From contig NZ_JAESDI010000012.1 of assembly GCF_019249215.1 (NCBI RefSeq), forward strand, positions 80,183 through 144,182: a stretch of DNA of 64,000 nt, read 5' to 3'. Position numbers and translations under genes: made by a program. Position 1 is the stretch's first letter, and the number at the start of each line of letters is the position of its first letter. The DNA comes from Alteromonas lipotrueae. Its GTDB lineage: Bacteria > Pseudomonadota > Gammaproteobacteria > Enterobacterales > Alteromonadaceae. Under the pieces are notes generated by a model. The model worked only from the letters and a program-made list of their open reading frames with translations. It did not search any database and was not told the DNA's origin. Of the stretch, positions 48,339 to 57,017 are shown piece after piece.

Positions 48339-48964
48339 CAATTCGTGTAGTGCTCGCAGACGACCATGTATTAATGCGCCAAGGCGTATCACAAATGTTA
48401 AATGCCACTGATAACATCAGTGTTATTGGTGAATGTGATGACGGCGTCGAGCTTGTATCGACGGTGGTTAAACTCTCACCCGATGTCATTCTCATGGATA
48501 TTTCCATGCCTCGGATGAGTGGCCTTGTGGCCATTGATAAAATACTTTCCCAGCGATGCGATGCCAAAGTACTTGTGTTGTCGATGCATAACGAAGTTGA
48601 GTATGTAGAAGCCATGCGTGATGCAGGGGCTAGAGGGTATGTGCTAAAAGAATCATCTGGTGATGTACTTGTTGAAGCAATAAAAAAAGTGGCGGCAGGA
48701 CAAACGTTCTTCCCCGACAGGGTGAGTGATAGCCAGGATGAACAGTTTCAAAAACACGTTAGTCCATTAAGCGTACTAACGCGCCGAGAGCGCGAAGTTT
48801 TCTTTTTGGTTGCCGCCGGTAATACAAGCAAAAAAATAGGTGAGTTATTGAATATGAGCCTAAAAACTGCTGAAAATCACCGAAGTAATATATACAAAAA
48901 GCTCAACTTGAGCAGTTCAGCCGAGCTAATAAGAATGGCCGGCAAAGCCGGCCTTCTTGAATAG
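48335..48964 (+). CDS. LuxR/NarL-type response regulator of the cluster
   Basis: A 209-residue response regulator. The receiver has Asp9-Asp10, the phospho-acceptor Asp55 (VILMDISMPRMSG) and Lys105 in VLKES. The C-terminal LuxR HTH is LTRREREVFFLVAAGNTSKKIGELLNMSLKTAENHRSNIYKKLN. Start overlaps the kinase stop (ATGA), so the pair is translationally coupled. It is the obvious candidate to bind the 18-bp inverted repeats before the flanking subtilase and redox/phosphatase genes. A GGCCGGC / GCCGGCC hairpin lies inside the last codons (48937-48953). Confidence 0.92.
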   Translation: MTIRVVLADDHVLMRQGVSQMLNATDNISVIGECDDGVELVSTVVKLSPDVILMDISMPRMSGLVAIDKILSQRCDAKVLVLSMHNEVEYVEAMRDAGARGYVLKESSGDVLVEAIKKVAAGQTFFPDRVSDSQDEQFQKHVSPLSVLTRREREVFFLVAAGNTSKKIGELLNMSLKTAENHRSNIYKKLNLSSSAELIRMAGKAGLLE

Positions 48965-48973
48965 CGATTGCTT

Positions 48974-51427
48974 TTATAACTGATGAGCCTGAGACACGAC
49001 GAAGGCTGTTTCTCCGCGTGTCACTTCATCAGTAGGGTTGAAGTAAGCCACCAGCGTAGGCTCTAAATCAAATGGCCCCTGCTCTACTTCCACTTGCACT
49101 TGCATTAACCCCATGGCTAACGCTTGCTGAACATAGCCGCGCATTTCAGGCGCAATAAGTTCACTATCTGCAACAGGCACTGCTTGGTCAAATACAATGG
49201 CTACCAGCGTTTCAGCCGTGTCGAAAGATTGTGCAGATGCTTCCAGCCCTAGTGCCTGTATTAAAGAATAGGCCATCGTTTCTTTAGTCACAGTATCGGC
49301 AGCGCCAAAATGCTCACTACCTCCGGTAAGCATGAGAGGGCTATCACTGAAGGTAAGATCACGCAACACGCCGCCTTCTGACGTTACGGCGTTAACCGCT
49401 CCAGAAAACGCTGAATCCACGTCAAAAAACATCGCAGTGTTACCTACAAGAGACTGGCGTACGCTATTGCTAAGGGTAAGTACATCCGCAAATTCAACAC
49501 GTGTAAGTGCATCGTCCGGCTTAAAGCCATCAGTCGCGGCATCCATTAATTCGTTGGCTACAACATATTCAACGTATGGCTGCGACGGGTGACCAGCGAC
49601 ATCGTCAATGCCCACATACCCAGAAGTTTCAAGTAATCGAATATTCACGTCTATTGTAGAGGGAATACCCACGCCATTCGTTACGCCCAACGGGTCAACA
49701 GATACACCACTGACGCTTCCAATACCGCTGCTATATAGTTTCCACTCACCTGCCATGCCGGGTGCTGCAGTACCTACTGAAGAGCCCAGAAGCGGCAAAC
49801 CGATACCTGACCCGTAACGATTGCCCGCGGGATCTTCCAGTACGAAGGCCGTTGCCGTCTCAATCGTGGCACTTGCCAATACCATAGACACGTCTGGCCC
49901 AACATCGAAGGTTTCTACCGGAGGCTCACCAACAGGAAGGTAAGTGGTTGGCAGAGTAAAGCTTTCGCCTTCCGATACATTGGCAAAGCCGTTAAATTTT
50001 CGGTCTAGCTTTAACGTATCACCATATACTTCTACGCCGTTAACAATCGCATTCACTGCGGCATAGGCATTCGCGTAACCCGCACCTACTTCCCATTCAG
50101 CCAAGCCCGCCATTGGTGTAGCGGTTTGTTGAATAATTGATTTCACATCTTCCCACTGCAAACTAGGGTCAGCTTCTAGCATTAATGCCACTATGCCTGA
50201 AACATGCGGCGCCGCCATTGAAGTACCACTTGATACGGTATAGAAAGGTAAATGGGCAGGCTCTATCATCGCAGCGTCATCGGAAGCGCTAAGTGCACCT
50301 AAACTAGATGTAGATGCTCTTGCAGAAATAACGTCTACGCCAGGTGCTGTAATAGTAGGGCGATCTTCCCAAGTAAATACTTCACCATCGACAACCACTT
50401 GGCCGCCTTTACCATCTACGCCACGAGAGCTAAAGTCGGCCAAATTGCCTTCCTTATCGCCAGCCGCAACTGTGATAACCCAAGGCGCCTTTTTAAAGTT
50501 ACCTGTAATTGTCGACTCACCAGAGCCTGAGTTTCCTGCTGAGAACACCGTAATAATGCCATTATCTGCCAATGCTTTCGTCGCGACATTTGTTGGATCA
50601 TCTGGATTAAAGTCAGTACCTACATCACCTGTATTACCAAATGAGTTAGAAATAACACGAATGTTGTAGTCGTACTGGTGAGTAAGGGCATAATCGAAAC
50701 CACCAAGGGTGTCTAATATGAATAGTGCGGCACCCGAACCGTAACCGATGATATCAGCACCTGGAGCCACACCAGCATGCAGGCCGCTACTTTTTGCACC
50801 ATTACCACCAACGGTGCCAGCAACGTGAGTACCATGCCCACCGCCGATATCGGTGTTAGGCACATTTTCTTGATAAGTTATGGGTAAAATATCGCTAAAA
50901 CTATTTAAGTTTACTTGTGCTAGTACGTTTTGTACCACGTGATCAGGATAAGCAATGTCGGAATGTGTTCCATCTACGCCTGAATCATTAACGACTACGC
51001 CAATGCCGTTGCCAGAATATGGTACGCCGTTATTACGCAAATCTCGGTCTGCTCGTAATGCTTGCACGCCAGTAATCTGGGTAGATTCATGATTTTCTAG
51101 TACCAGTGGATCATTATTCCACACAGACACGACATCGTCGCGGCTATAAAGGGCTTCAACCTGTGCTTTGGTGGCCATAATGCCAACAATAGGCAAATTC
51201 TGAAGGCTAACACCCGATGTGATACCCAGCGCGTCGAGTGCGGTTAATTGGTCAAATGAAAGGGGTCCATTTCCTTCAAACGTTACAATCACTTGCTGTA
51301 GCTCTGTTGGTGCCGCTAGCAATTTATCTGCAAGCGTAGTATCGAAAGTTTTTGCGTTAACCATGCTTGCTGGTAAAGCGCATGCTACCGCAACTGCTAT
51401 TGCATTTTTCTTGTTTAAAATTTTCAT
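48974..51427 (-). CDS. Secreted subtilase (S8) with C-terminal SLH-like repeats, paralogue 2
   Basis: An 817-residue secreted serine protease with the same plan as the 40176 gene. The signal peptide ends SMVNAKTF and a propeptide follows. Catalytic residues are Asp148 (VVVNDSGVDG), His198 (GHGTHVAGT) and Ser403 (SGTSMAAPHVSG). A beta-rich linker precedes SLH-like motifs (DDVAGHPSQPYVEYVVANEL, FKPDDALTRVEFADVL, FNPTDEVTRGETAFVV). ATG 51427 has GAGGTG upstream. It converges on the response regulator gene with 9 bp between stops. Operator site 2 lies 56-73 bp upstream. Confidence 0.92.
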   Translation of the reverse strand: MKILNKKNAIAVAVACALPASMVNAKTFDTTLADKLLAAPTELQQVIVTFEGNGPLSFDQLTALDALGITSGVSLQNLPIVGIMATKAQVEALYSRDDVVSVWNNDPLVLENHESTQITGVQALRADRDLRNNGVPYSGNGIGVVVNDSGVDGTHSDIAYPDHVVQNVLAQVNLNSFSDILPITYQENVPNTDIGGGHGTHVAGTVGGNGAKSSGLHAGVAPGADIIGYGSGAALFILDTLGGFDYALTHQYDYNIRVISNSFGNTGDVGTDFNPDDPTNVATKALADNGIITVFSAGNSGSGESTITGNFKKAPWVITVAAGDKEGNLADFSSRGVDGKGGQVVVDGEVFTWEDRPTITAPGVDVISARASTSSLGALSASDDAAMIEPAHLPFYTVSSGTSMAAPHVSGIVALMLEADPSLQWEDVKSIIQQTATPMAGLAEWEVGAGYANAYAAVNAIVNGVEVYGDTLKLDRKFNGFANVSEGESFTLPTTYLPVGEPPVETFDVGPDVSMVLASATIETATAFVLEDPAGNRYGSGIGLPLLGSSVGTAAPGMAGEWKLYSSGIGSVSGVSVDPLGVTNGVGIPSTIDVNIRLLETSGYVGIDDVAGHPSQPYVEYVVANELMDAATDGFKPDDALTRVEFADVLTLSNSVRQSLVGNTAMFFDVDSAFSGAVNAVTSEGGVLRDLTFSDSPLMLTGGSEHFGAADTVTKETMAYSLIQALGLEASAQSFDTAETLVAIVFDQAVPVADSELIAPEMRGYVQQALAMGLMQVQVEVEQGPFDLEPTLVAYFNPTDEVTRGETAFVVSQAHQL

Positions 51428-51482
51428 AGTACACCTCGTTGTTTTTACCCTTTGAGTATTTCGTAAGCGAGGCGAACACACT

Positions 51483-51500
51483 ATGGGGGGTTCCCCCTAT
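51483..51500. promoter_or_regulatory. 18-bp operator, site 2 (subtilase 2)
   Basis: ATGGGGG-GTTC-CCCCTAT, 56-73 bp upstream of the subtilase 2 start. One arm mismatch. Same motif as at 40035, 52324 and 54601. Confidence 0.65.
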
Positions 51501-51554
51501 AACCATAAGTCTAATAAAACGAGCTAGCCAAACACTGTGTTGAGCATAAAAAAA

Positions 51555-51576
51555 GCCCCCACAATAGTGTGGGGGC
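51555..51576 (-). terminator. Terminator of the PEP-CTERM-like gene
   Basis: Perfect 9-bp GC-rich stem GCCCCCACA / TGTGGGGGC with a 4-nt loop, followed by seven U residues on the minus-strand transcript. It separates the 51666 gene from the subtilase 2 promoter. Confidence 0.92.
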
Positions 51577-51665
51577 CGTGGAGGCACCAACTTACGAGAA
51601 ACTTGTAGGTTGGCGGGAACGTATTGATGCGCTACAACGGTATTATCAACACCATTCGCGTTTTA

Positions 51666-52187
51666 CTATTTTCTTGTTTTAAAAAAAAGAACCATCAACA
51701 ACAATGGAACAAACATGTGTATCGGAGGCTCGCTTACTGATACAGAGCCATCTTGTGACGGCGTTTTAGTTAAACTAAATAACCCGTTAGCACATAAGCT
51801 ATCGGTAGTAGTATAAAAACAGGTTTCATCTCCCCCCATACCGCCCCGTCCAGTAGCTAGCACATAATCTCCGTTAAAAAATGTGAAGACAAAGCCTTCT
51901 GGATCATCGTCACCGAAAATAAGGTCGTCTAGATCAATTATTTCAATATCGCTTAAATGATCTTCATCAAGTAGGAAGGTATCTCCATCATATTCAAAAT
52001 TAAAACCAAAACTTTCCCATGTATAGGCACTAAAGTCAGAGACCGAGTCATCAAAAGAGATAGATCCAGAAACAAACGCTTGTGACGAACCGTTGGTTAA
52101 CGTTAATTCATCAAAGTCGAAGGTAATTAACGCGCCCCATGTAGGTGAGGCAATGGTAAGCAAAATTAGCGTAAATAACGTTCTCAT
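51666..52187 (-). CDS. PEP-CTERM-like secreted protein
   Basis: A 173-residue exported protein. A signal peptide ending SPTWGA is followed by a beta-rich region of the kind common in PEP-CTERM proteins (LITFDFDELTLTNGSSQAF, then an acidic stretch). The tail VSEPPIHMFVPLLLMVLFFKTRK-like region has the order Pro-rich motif, hydrophobic helix, basic end, as in exosortase substrates. The motif reads SEPP rather than canonical VPEP, and no exosortase gene is in the window, so the sorting call is tentative. Operator site 3 lies about 137-154 bp upstream. Confidence 0.65.
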   Translation of the reverse strand: MRTLFTLILLTIASPTWGALITFDFDELTLTNGSSQAFVSGSISFDDSVSDFSAYTWESFGFNFEYDGDTFLLDEDHLSDIEIIDLDDLIFGDDDPEGFVFTFFNGDYVLATGRGGMGGDETCFYTTTDSLCANGLFSLTKTPSQDGSVSVSEPPIHMFVPLLLMVLFFKTRK

Positions 52188-52323
52188 AAGGTTTCCAACT
52201 TATTAAATATTAGGGCTTAATGCGTTGTTTTTAATTCTTTATTTAACTTTTAGCTTCAATGTATAAGCGGCTATTAAGCTTATTACTTGGTATCTAGTAT
52301 CTAGTCTTCGTTGTAAACCAGCC

Positions 52324-52341
52324 ATAGGGGGTTCCCCCTAC
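52324..52341. promoter_or_regulatory. 18-bp operator, site 3
   Basis: ATAGGGG-GTTC-CCCCTAC, the best-preserved left arm of the four copies. It overlaps the stop codon of the DUF1566-like gene and lies 137-154 bp upstream of the PEP-CTERM-like gene on the minus strand. Confidence 0.65.
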
Positions 52342-52994
52342 GTTTTTTTTCCATTAGCTACTAAACGAACGAAGGCGGCGTTTCTATAAGGGAGAACTCT
52401 TTTAGTACCATCTTTAAAACTCACAGCAACAGCACCTTGGTTTAGGTGGGTGAATGCTTTGATGGTTAACGCTTCCGCAGCATCACCAGACCAATAGTCG
52501 CCCTTATGGGCATGGGGGAAAAATCCGCTTTGAATATACGGTCCCTCGGGCTTTGTCGGGGGTTGAACTAGTGACAGCAGTTCTTGAGATGTCGGCAATC
52601 GCCACGTGCTGAGCCCGCACACTTTTTGCAAATTTGCTTGTGCAACTATATCGCTCACATTGCACCCTGGCGTTTTATAAAAACAACTACCTTTATGAGG
52701 CTCACCAATATGCAATGAAGATGAATACCAACTGTATGTCCAATAACTATCAAAAGGCGATTCATCATCTCGCCCCACCATCCAGTACAGACGTTGTTCA
52801 TTGTCTTTAATACAATGCCAAGGGCCATCATTTTCTTCTATCTCTGTGCCTTTAGGGTCTACTTTTACGAACCGGCTTGTTTCAAGGGGTGGTTCTGGCA
52901 GCGCAGGTATGCTCAATAACCTTAAAATAACCAGCATGGTGATTAACAGCCCAGCGCGCAGCACAATACGCTTTTTCACAATAGCAACTCCCAT
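52338..52994 (-). CDS. Exported DUF1566/Lcl-domain protein
   Basis: A 218-residue protein with an N-terminal signal or anchor (LLITMLVILRLLSIPALP). The body contains WRLPTSQELLSLV, YWSGDAAEA and RNAAFVRLVAN, typical of the DUF1566 (Lcl C-terminal) domain, a C-type-lectin/sulfatase-modifying-like fold found in secreted proteins. Four cysteines in the middle may pair in the periplasm. A GTG start at 52979 with GGGAG eight bases upstream is a good alternative. It lies 22 bp after the cytochrome b-like gene and is likely co-transcribed. Confidence 0.75.
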   Translation of the reverse strand: MGVAIVKKRIVLRAGLLITMLVILRLLSIPALPEPPLETSRFVKVDPKGTEIEENDGPWHCIKDNEQRLYWMVGRDDESPFDSYWTYSWYSSSLHIGEPHKGSCFYKTPGCNVSDIVAQANLQKVCGLSTWRLPTSQELLSLVQPPTKPEGPYIQSGFFPHAHKGDYWSGDAAEALTIKAFTHLNQGAVAVSFKDGTKRVLPYRNAAFVRLVANGKKT

Positions 52995-53016
52995 ACAGTT
53001 GGTTTTAAAATAAGCA

Positions 53017-54525
53017 TTACTTAGATTGCGTTTGGTAGCGTAATTGGAGAGGTCTTACGTGGCGTGTATGGGCCATTTGTGCATGATCGAAGGCGCTTAA
53101 CCACATGCATACTCCATCCTCGACGGCGATATCTAAATCATCTTGGGTTTGCTTTTTTCTTACCACCTCAAGGTGCCAATAACCAGAGTCGTAAAGCCCT
53201 CGCGCTCTGACATGTGCTCGCCCTCCCTCTAATTGATTTGAACGATACAATACTGAGGGTAATGTACTACCCACTGAATAATCATCGTCCGTCGGCGAAT
53301 ACGCTTTGTAACTAAACCAAGTCCGTTCTCCCTCAGCTGAAGTTTCAGTGAAACGAGGCAGGCGCTTAGGCTCAATACCTTTAGGGGAGTACCATTTCCA
53401 ATTCATGATGTAACTTCCTCCTAATGAACTATCCTGACGATAACCCGCAGTATAGCGAGACATGCCTGCTATAGGTGCTGTAGGTTTACCAATAAAATTA
53501 TCGTCCATGATAAACATATTATTGGTTCGCACTGCTTTCCAGTGCCAGAGATCTGCGGTGCGAGAGTGGCTGTAGTGATAACCTTTCTTGTGTGTATTAG
53601 CAGGCTTCCCTTTTAAAGGATTAGCCCCTAGGTGTGCAGTGCCTGCTGCGGCAATAAAGCAACTTTTCGAGAGTAACATGGCAAATTTATCTTCATAAAA
53701 GCTCAGTTCATTATTGTGCGCAAATCCATTTTCTTTCACCTTCCACCCCTTGTTCGTTTTGATTAAAGGCAGGTGAAGTAAACTTTCCGATGGGTCTTGC
53801 CATCGAATAAAGAAATATATTTCAGATTCATTGTGTAATGCTTTAACGCTAACCTTCGATGCGCCATTATTAAAGTTAGCGCCACCAAACGTCCCTATTG
53901 ATACTTCATTAGCGCTTTGCCAATCAAGCTCGTCATCCTTTCCATCTATTCGAATAAAGCTATCATTCTCAATCTGGTACACAACTAACTTATCCGGTTT
54001 AGATAGTATGTACGCACTTATTGCCGCACCGATAACAATGGTAATTAGCAGCAACCCGACATTTTGTTTATTGAAAAATGGCGAGAGCAAGTAAGTCGAT
54101 AAAACCCGTAAAGGCTTAGTTAAATAGTAACGAATAGGGTGTAATAGAAAAAAGAGAAGCAGCCCTAGTGCGGCATAATAATGTACCCACTTAACTTGAG
54201 CCTGCGCCGCTTCAGAAAACACCTGTAGTAAACCAGTAGTGCAAGATACAACTAACAGATATGACCCTAGCTTGTTCCATGCTTTAAAAGCCCCATTTTC
54301 TTGGCGCTTGTTGTATAGACACCACAACATAATAGGTAACGCGAGCAACAGGAATGATGCTGCCAAAATATGCCAAAGATGCACTAACCCCTGAGGAAGA
54401 AGCCAGCTTACATGCAGCCAAAAACTATGCTGTAAAGTCGCGATCCGAAGCCCTGATAAAAGCAAAATAACCACGCAAATCAATACAACGAAATGGCTTA
54501 CCAGAAACAAAGAACGTGACTTCAT
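53017..54525 (-). CDS. Cytochrome b561-like / ethylbenzene-dehydrogenase-type haem-binding fusion
   Basis: A 502-residue membrane protein. The N-terminal half has about five hydrophobic segments with histidines in HLWHILAASFLL, WVHYYAALGLLLFFLLHP, as in di-haem b-type cytochromes. The C-terminal half (about 185-495, exported) looks like the ethylbenzene dehydrogenase/DMSO-reductase-type haem-binding domain (IDGKDDELDWQSANEV, HNNELSFYEDKFAMLLS, SRTADLWHWKAVRTNN). Such domains carry electrons to periplasmic oxidoreductases. No catalytic partner is encoded nearby, so its role here is unclear. Operator site 4 lies 76 bp upstream, shared with the divergent phosphoesterase. Confidence 0.8.
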   Translation of the reverse strand: MKSRSLFLVSHFVVLICVVILLLSGLRIATLQHSFWLHVSWLLPQGLVHLWHILAASFLLLALPIMLWCLYNKRQENGAFKAWNKLGSYLLVVSCTTGLLQVFSEAAQAQVKWVHYYAALGLLLFFLLHPIRYYLTKPLRVLSTYLLSPFFNKQNVGLLLITIVIGAAISAYILSKPDKLVVYQIENDSFIRIDGKDDELDWQSANEVSIGTFGGANFNNGASKVSVKALHNESEIYFFIRWQDPSESLLHLPLIKTNKGWKVKENGFAHNNELSFYEDKFAMLLSKSCFIAAAGTAHLGANPLKGKPANTHKKGYHYSHSRTADLWHWKAVRTNNMFIMDDNFIGKPTAPIAGMSRYTAGYRQDSSLGGSYIMNWKWYSPKGIEPKRLPRFTETSAEGERTWFSYKAYSPTDDDYSVGSTLPSVLYRSNQLEGGRAHVRARGLYDSGYWHLEVVRKKQTQDDLDIAVEDGVCMWLSAFDHAQMAHTRHVRPLQLRYQTQSK

Positions 54526-54600
54526 ACAAGGCCTGTTAAGCAGAAAAGTGAATGAGTTAAAATGCTACAGAATTATTAATTTTTTATGACTCACCCCACA

Positions 54601-54618
54601 ATAGGGTGATCCCCCCAT
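54601..54618. promoter_or_regulatory. 18-bp operator, site 4 (divergent promoters)
   Basis: ATAGGGT-GATC-CCCCCAT between the divergent 54525 and 54683 genes, 76 and 65 bp from their starts. Its position suits control of both. Confidence 0.65.
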
Positions 54619-54682
54619 TTCTCCTCCTCTTTAAATTTCATTCAATACGCGGCATCAATTTATAGCTGCTTTAGGCACTCAA

Positions 54683-56938
54683 ATGAAAATGTTACTTGCT
54701 AGTATTCTTATACCCGTATTGCTTTTTTTAACGATGAATTCAGTACAAGCTGCCACCCACCTCTACCGATTGAGTTGGGATAAAAACCCGCAACACGAAG
54801 CCGTTATTGGCTTTAGCCCGAAGGGGTTGAGTATTGCTCCTTATGTCATGTATGGATCGACTCCTAACCAAGTCTCTTGGCAAAAAGCTGATGTATCGCT
54901 AAATGCCACCTTCTTTACGCTTGAGTCACACTTTGTCAGGCTGGAAAACCTGCCCGCAGATAGTAATATTTACTTTCATGTTTGTGATCAAGACGGGTGC
55001 GGCCAACGAATGTGGTTCAAAACCGCTGCCGATTATCCAAAGCCATTCGTTGCTATTGCAGGAGGTGATACCCGAACAGGCTGGACTACACGTCAGGATG
55101 GAAACCGTCTTGTAGCCAAAATACGCCCACTATTTATTATGCACGGCGGTGACTTCACGAATGGAAACACTCCTTTTGAAATGGCTGGCTTCCTAGCGGA
55201 TTGGCAACTCACTTTCTCTGATGACACCATTGATAACATCGGCTACAAGCGTATCTACCCCATTGTTCCTACCCACGGAAATCATGAAGACACCAACTAC
55301 GCAACATTATGCGAGGTGTTTGGCGTTGACTACTTTCAAGATGGCGAATGCAACGAACAGGACGCCTATGGTGCAATGACCATCAACGATTTAATCCGTG
55401 TGTATACCCTGAACAGTCAATTTCAAGAAAGTGGATGGTCAGTTCTAGCGACACAAATGAACGATTGGCTGGCTGATGATTTAAGTACATATGCCAATGC
55501 TCCGCTTTGGCGCGTAGCCCAATACCACAAACCTATTTTTCCTCATTATGACGGTAAACCTAGCAACGAAGGTCTATTTAACTGGTGGGCGTCCTTGTTC
55601 TACAAACACAACATGAACCTAGTGGTAGAATCGGACACTCACATCAATAAACTTACACACCCGCTAAAACCAGCAGAAACCGGCATTGAATATCTTCAAG
55701 CTAACAACGGCGGCACGGTATTTGTTGGAGAAGGAAGCTGGGGGGCACCTGCTCGTTCAGCCAATCAGGCTTTTCCTTGGACAATTGATCTTGCCAGTAT
55801 TCAGCAGTTTAAAGTATTGAGCGTTACCCAAGAGTCTATATTGATACGCACAGCTCAATTTGATGATAACGCCCGTGCGCTCTCTGCTGATGATCGCGAG
55901 CAAGACCCGCTAGCGCTACCAGAAAAGGTAGCATGGTGGTCGGCCAACGGGATTGGCGATGTATTCCCGCTAATTAAAACTACCACTGGGTTAACCCAAC
56001 ATGCAAAACAACTCGCCGATAATGAAAGAGAGTTTGTACTAAGTGTCTCCGATGATAGTTTCATTGCAAGCGAACAGCCTACCAAAAACTACAATGCCTA
56101 CCCTACAGGCATGCGAGTGGGAAATACCGATGTCACCTATGGTGAAACAAAAGCGCTACTCAAATTCACTCCTGATGTAGTGGGTACCTGTGCAACGTTA
56201 ACTGAAGCGAATCTGACTCTGTCGGTACAACCTACCGATTCAACGATCGAATCTAATATTTCAGCCTTAACTGAGACCGGTGCCACTTTCGCTGAACTTG
56301 GTGTCATGTTGAACCTAGCATTGATTGAGCCTCAATTCAGTGAAAGCGCAGTGAACTGGACTACAGGCAACATCCTATTCTCAAGTGCATCAAGTGGGGA
56401 GTTCGACAGCTTTGAAACCATTGCGGCAGGAAATACTATCACCTTCACATTCAATGAAGTGACGCTCGCAAAACTAAACGCACAATTTCAGCAATACCAC
56501 GCTTTCGGGTTTGGCATTAGTGCAACCCATCCAATAGTGAACCGCTTTGTTAGTGATAGCGAAAATCATAATGCTGCTACACTGCGCACTCGCTTTAGTG
56601 CCACTGCGGCGTGCTTCGAACAGCCTAGTAATTCTCTAGCCGTGCCATCCCAAATTACCGAACTCAACGCGAATAAGGGTGATTTCCTTACTTACCATAT
56701 TCCTGAAGTTTCGCGAGCGCGTTCACTCGAATTTGTTTTACTTTCAGGGTATGGCGACCCCGATTTATATGTACTGAAAAACGGTATAGTCAGTCTTAAT
56801 CACTATGAATGCCGCCCTTATCTAAAACACGAAAGTGAAGTGTGTTTACTCGAAGTACCAGAGGGTACACCTGTTTCAATAGGCATTCACGCTCATAGCC
56901 TATACAGCGGCGCATCACTTACCATTACTGAAAAATAA
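54683..56938 (+). CDS. Secreted metallophosphoesterase with purple-acid-phosphatase-like layout and PPC domain
   Basis: A 751-residue exported protein. The signal peptide ends NSVQAATH. A fibronectin-like domain (about 25-110) precedes the metallophosphoesterase (about 115-400), with AGGDTR, HGGDFTNG, THGNHED, YHKPIFPH and ESDTHINKL giving the metal and phosphate ligands. A DNRLRE-like beta domain follows (about 450-650), then a pre-peptidase C-terminal domain (about 660-745, GYGDPDLYVLKNG). It should hydrolyse phosphoesters outside the inner membrane. It pairs with the PhoD gene 79 bp downstream and has operator site 4. Confidence 0.85.
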   Translation: MKMLLASILIPVLLFLTMNSVQAATHLYRLSWDKNPQHEAVIGFSPKGLSIAPYVMYGSTPNQVSWQKADVSLNATFFTLESHFVRLENLPADSNIYFHVCDQDGCGQRMWFKTAADYPKPFVAIAGGDTRTGWTTRQDGNRLVAKIRPLFIMHGGDFTNGNTPFEMAGFLADWQLTFSDDTIDNIGYKRIYPIVPTHGNHEDTNYATLCEVFGVDYFQDGECNEQDAYGAMTINDLIRVYTLNSQFQESGWSVLATQMNDWLADDLSTYANAPLWRVAQYHKPIFPHYDGKPSNEGLFNWWASLFYKHNMNLVVESDTHINKLTHPLKPAETGIEYLQANNGGTVFVGEGSWGAPARSANQAFPWTIDLASIQQFKVLSVTQESILIRTAQFDDNARALSADDREQDPLALPEKVAWWSANGIGDVFPLIKTTTGLTQHAKQLADNEREFVLSVSDDSFIASEQPTKNYNAYPTGMRVGNTDVTYGETKALLKFTPDVVGTCATLTEANLTLSVQPTDSTIESNISALTETGATFAELGVMLNLALIEPQFSESAVNWTTGNILFSSASSGEFDSFETIAAGNTITFTFNEVTLAKLNAQFQQYHAFGFGISATHPIVNRFVSDSENHNAATLRTRFSATAACFEQPSNSLAVPSQITELNANKGDFLTYHIPEVSRARSLEFVLLSGYGDPDLYVLKNGIVSLNHYECRPYLKHESEVCLLEVPEGTPVSIGIHAHSLYSGASLTITEK

Positions 56939-57017
56939 GCCCTACTTAATTAACATTTTATTGCTGTGAGGGTGATAAAAGCGACAGCACTCACCTTCAT
57001 CGCTTTGGACAAAAACA

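Noticed and set aside
48937..48953. GGCCGGC-aaa-GCCGGCC hairpin as terminator of the response regulator gene
   Set aside because: It lies inside the coding sequence (codons for AGKAGLL) and lacks a directly following U-run. Mentioned in the gene entry only.
51219..51455. Antisense frames over the subtilase, receptor and kinase genes
   Set aside because: They mirror well-supported genes on the other strand and have no ribosome sites or domains of their own.
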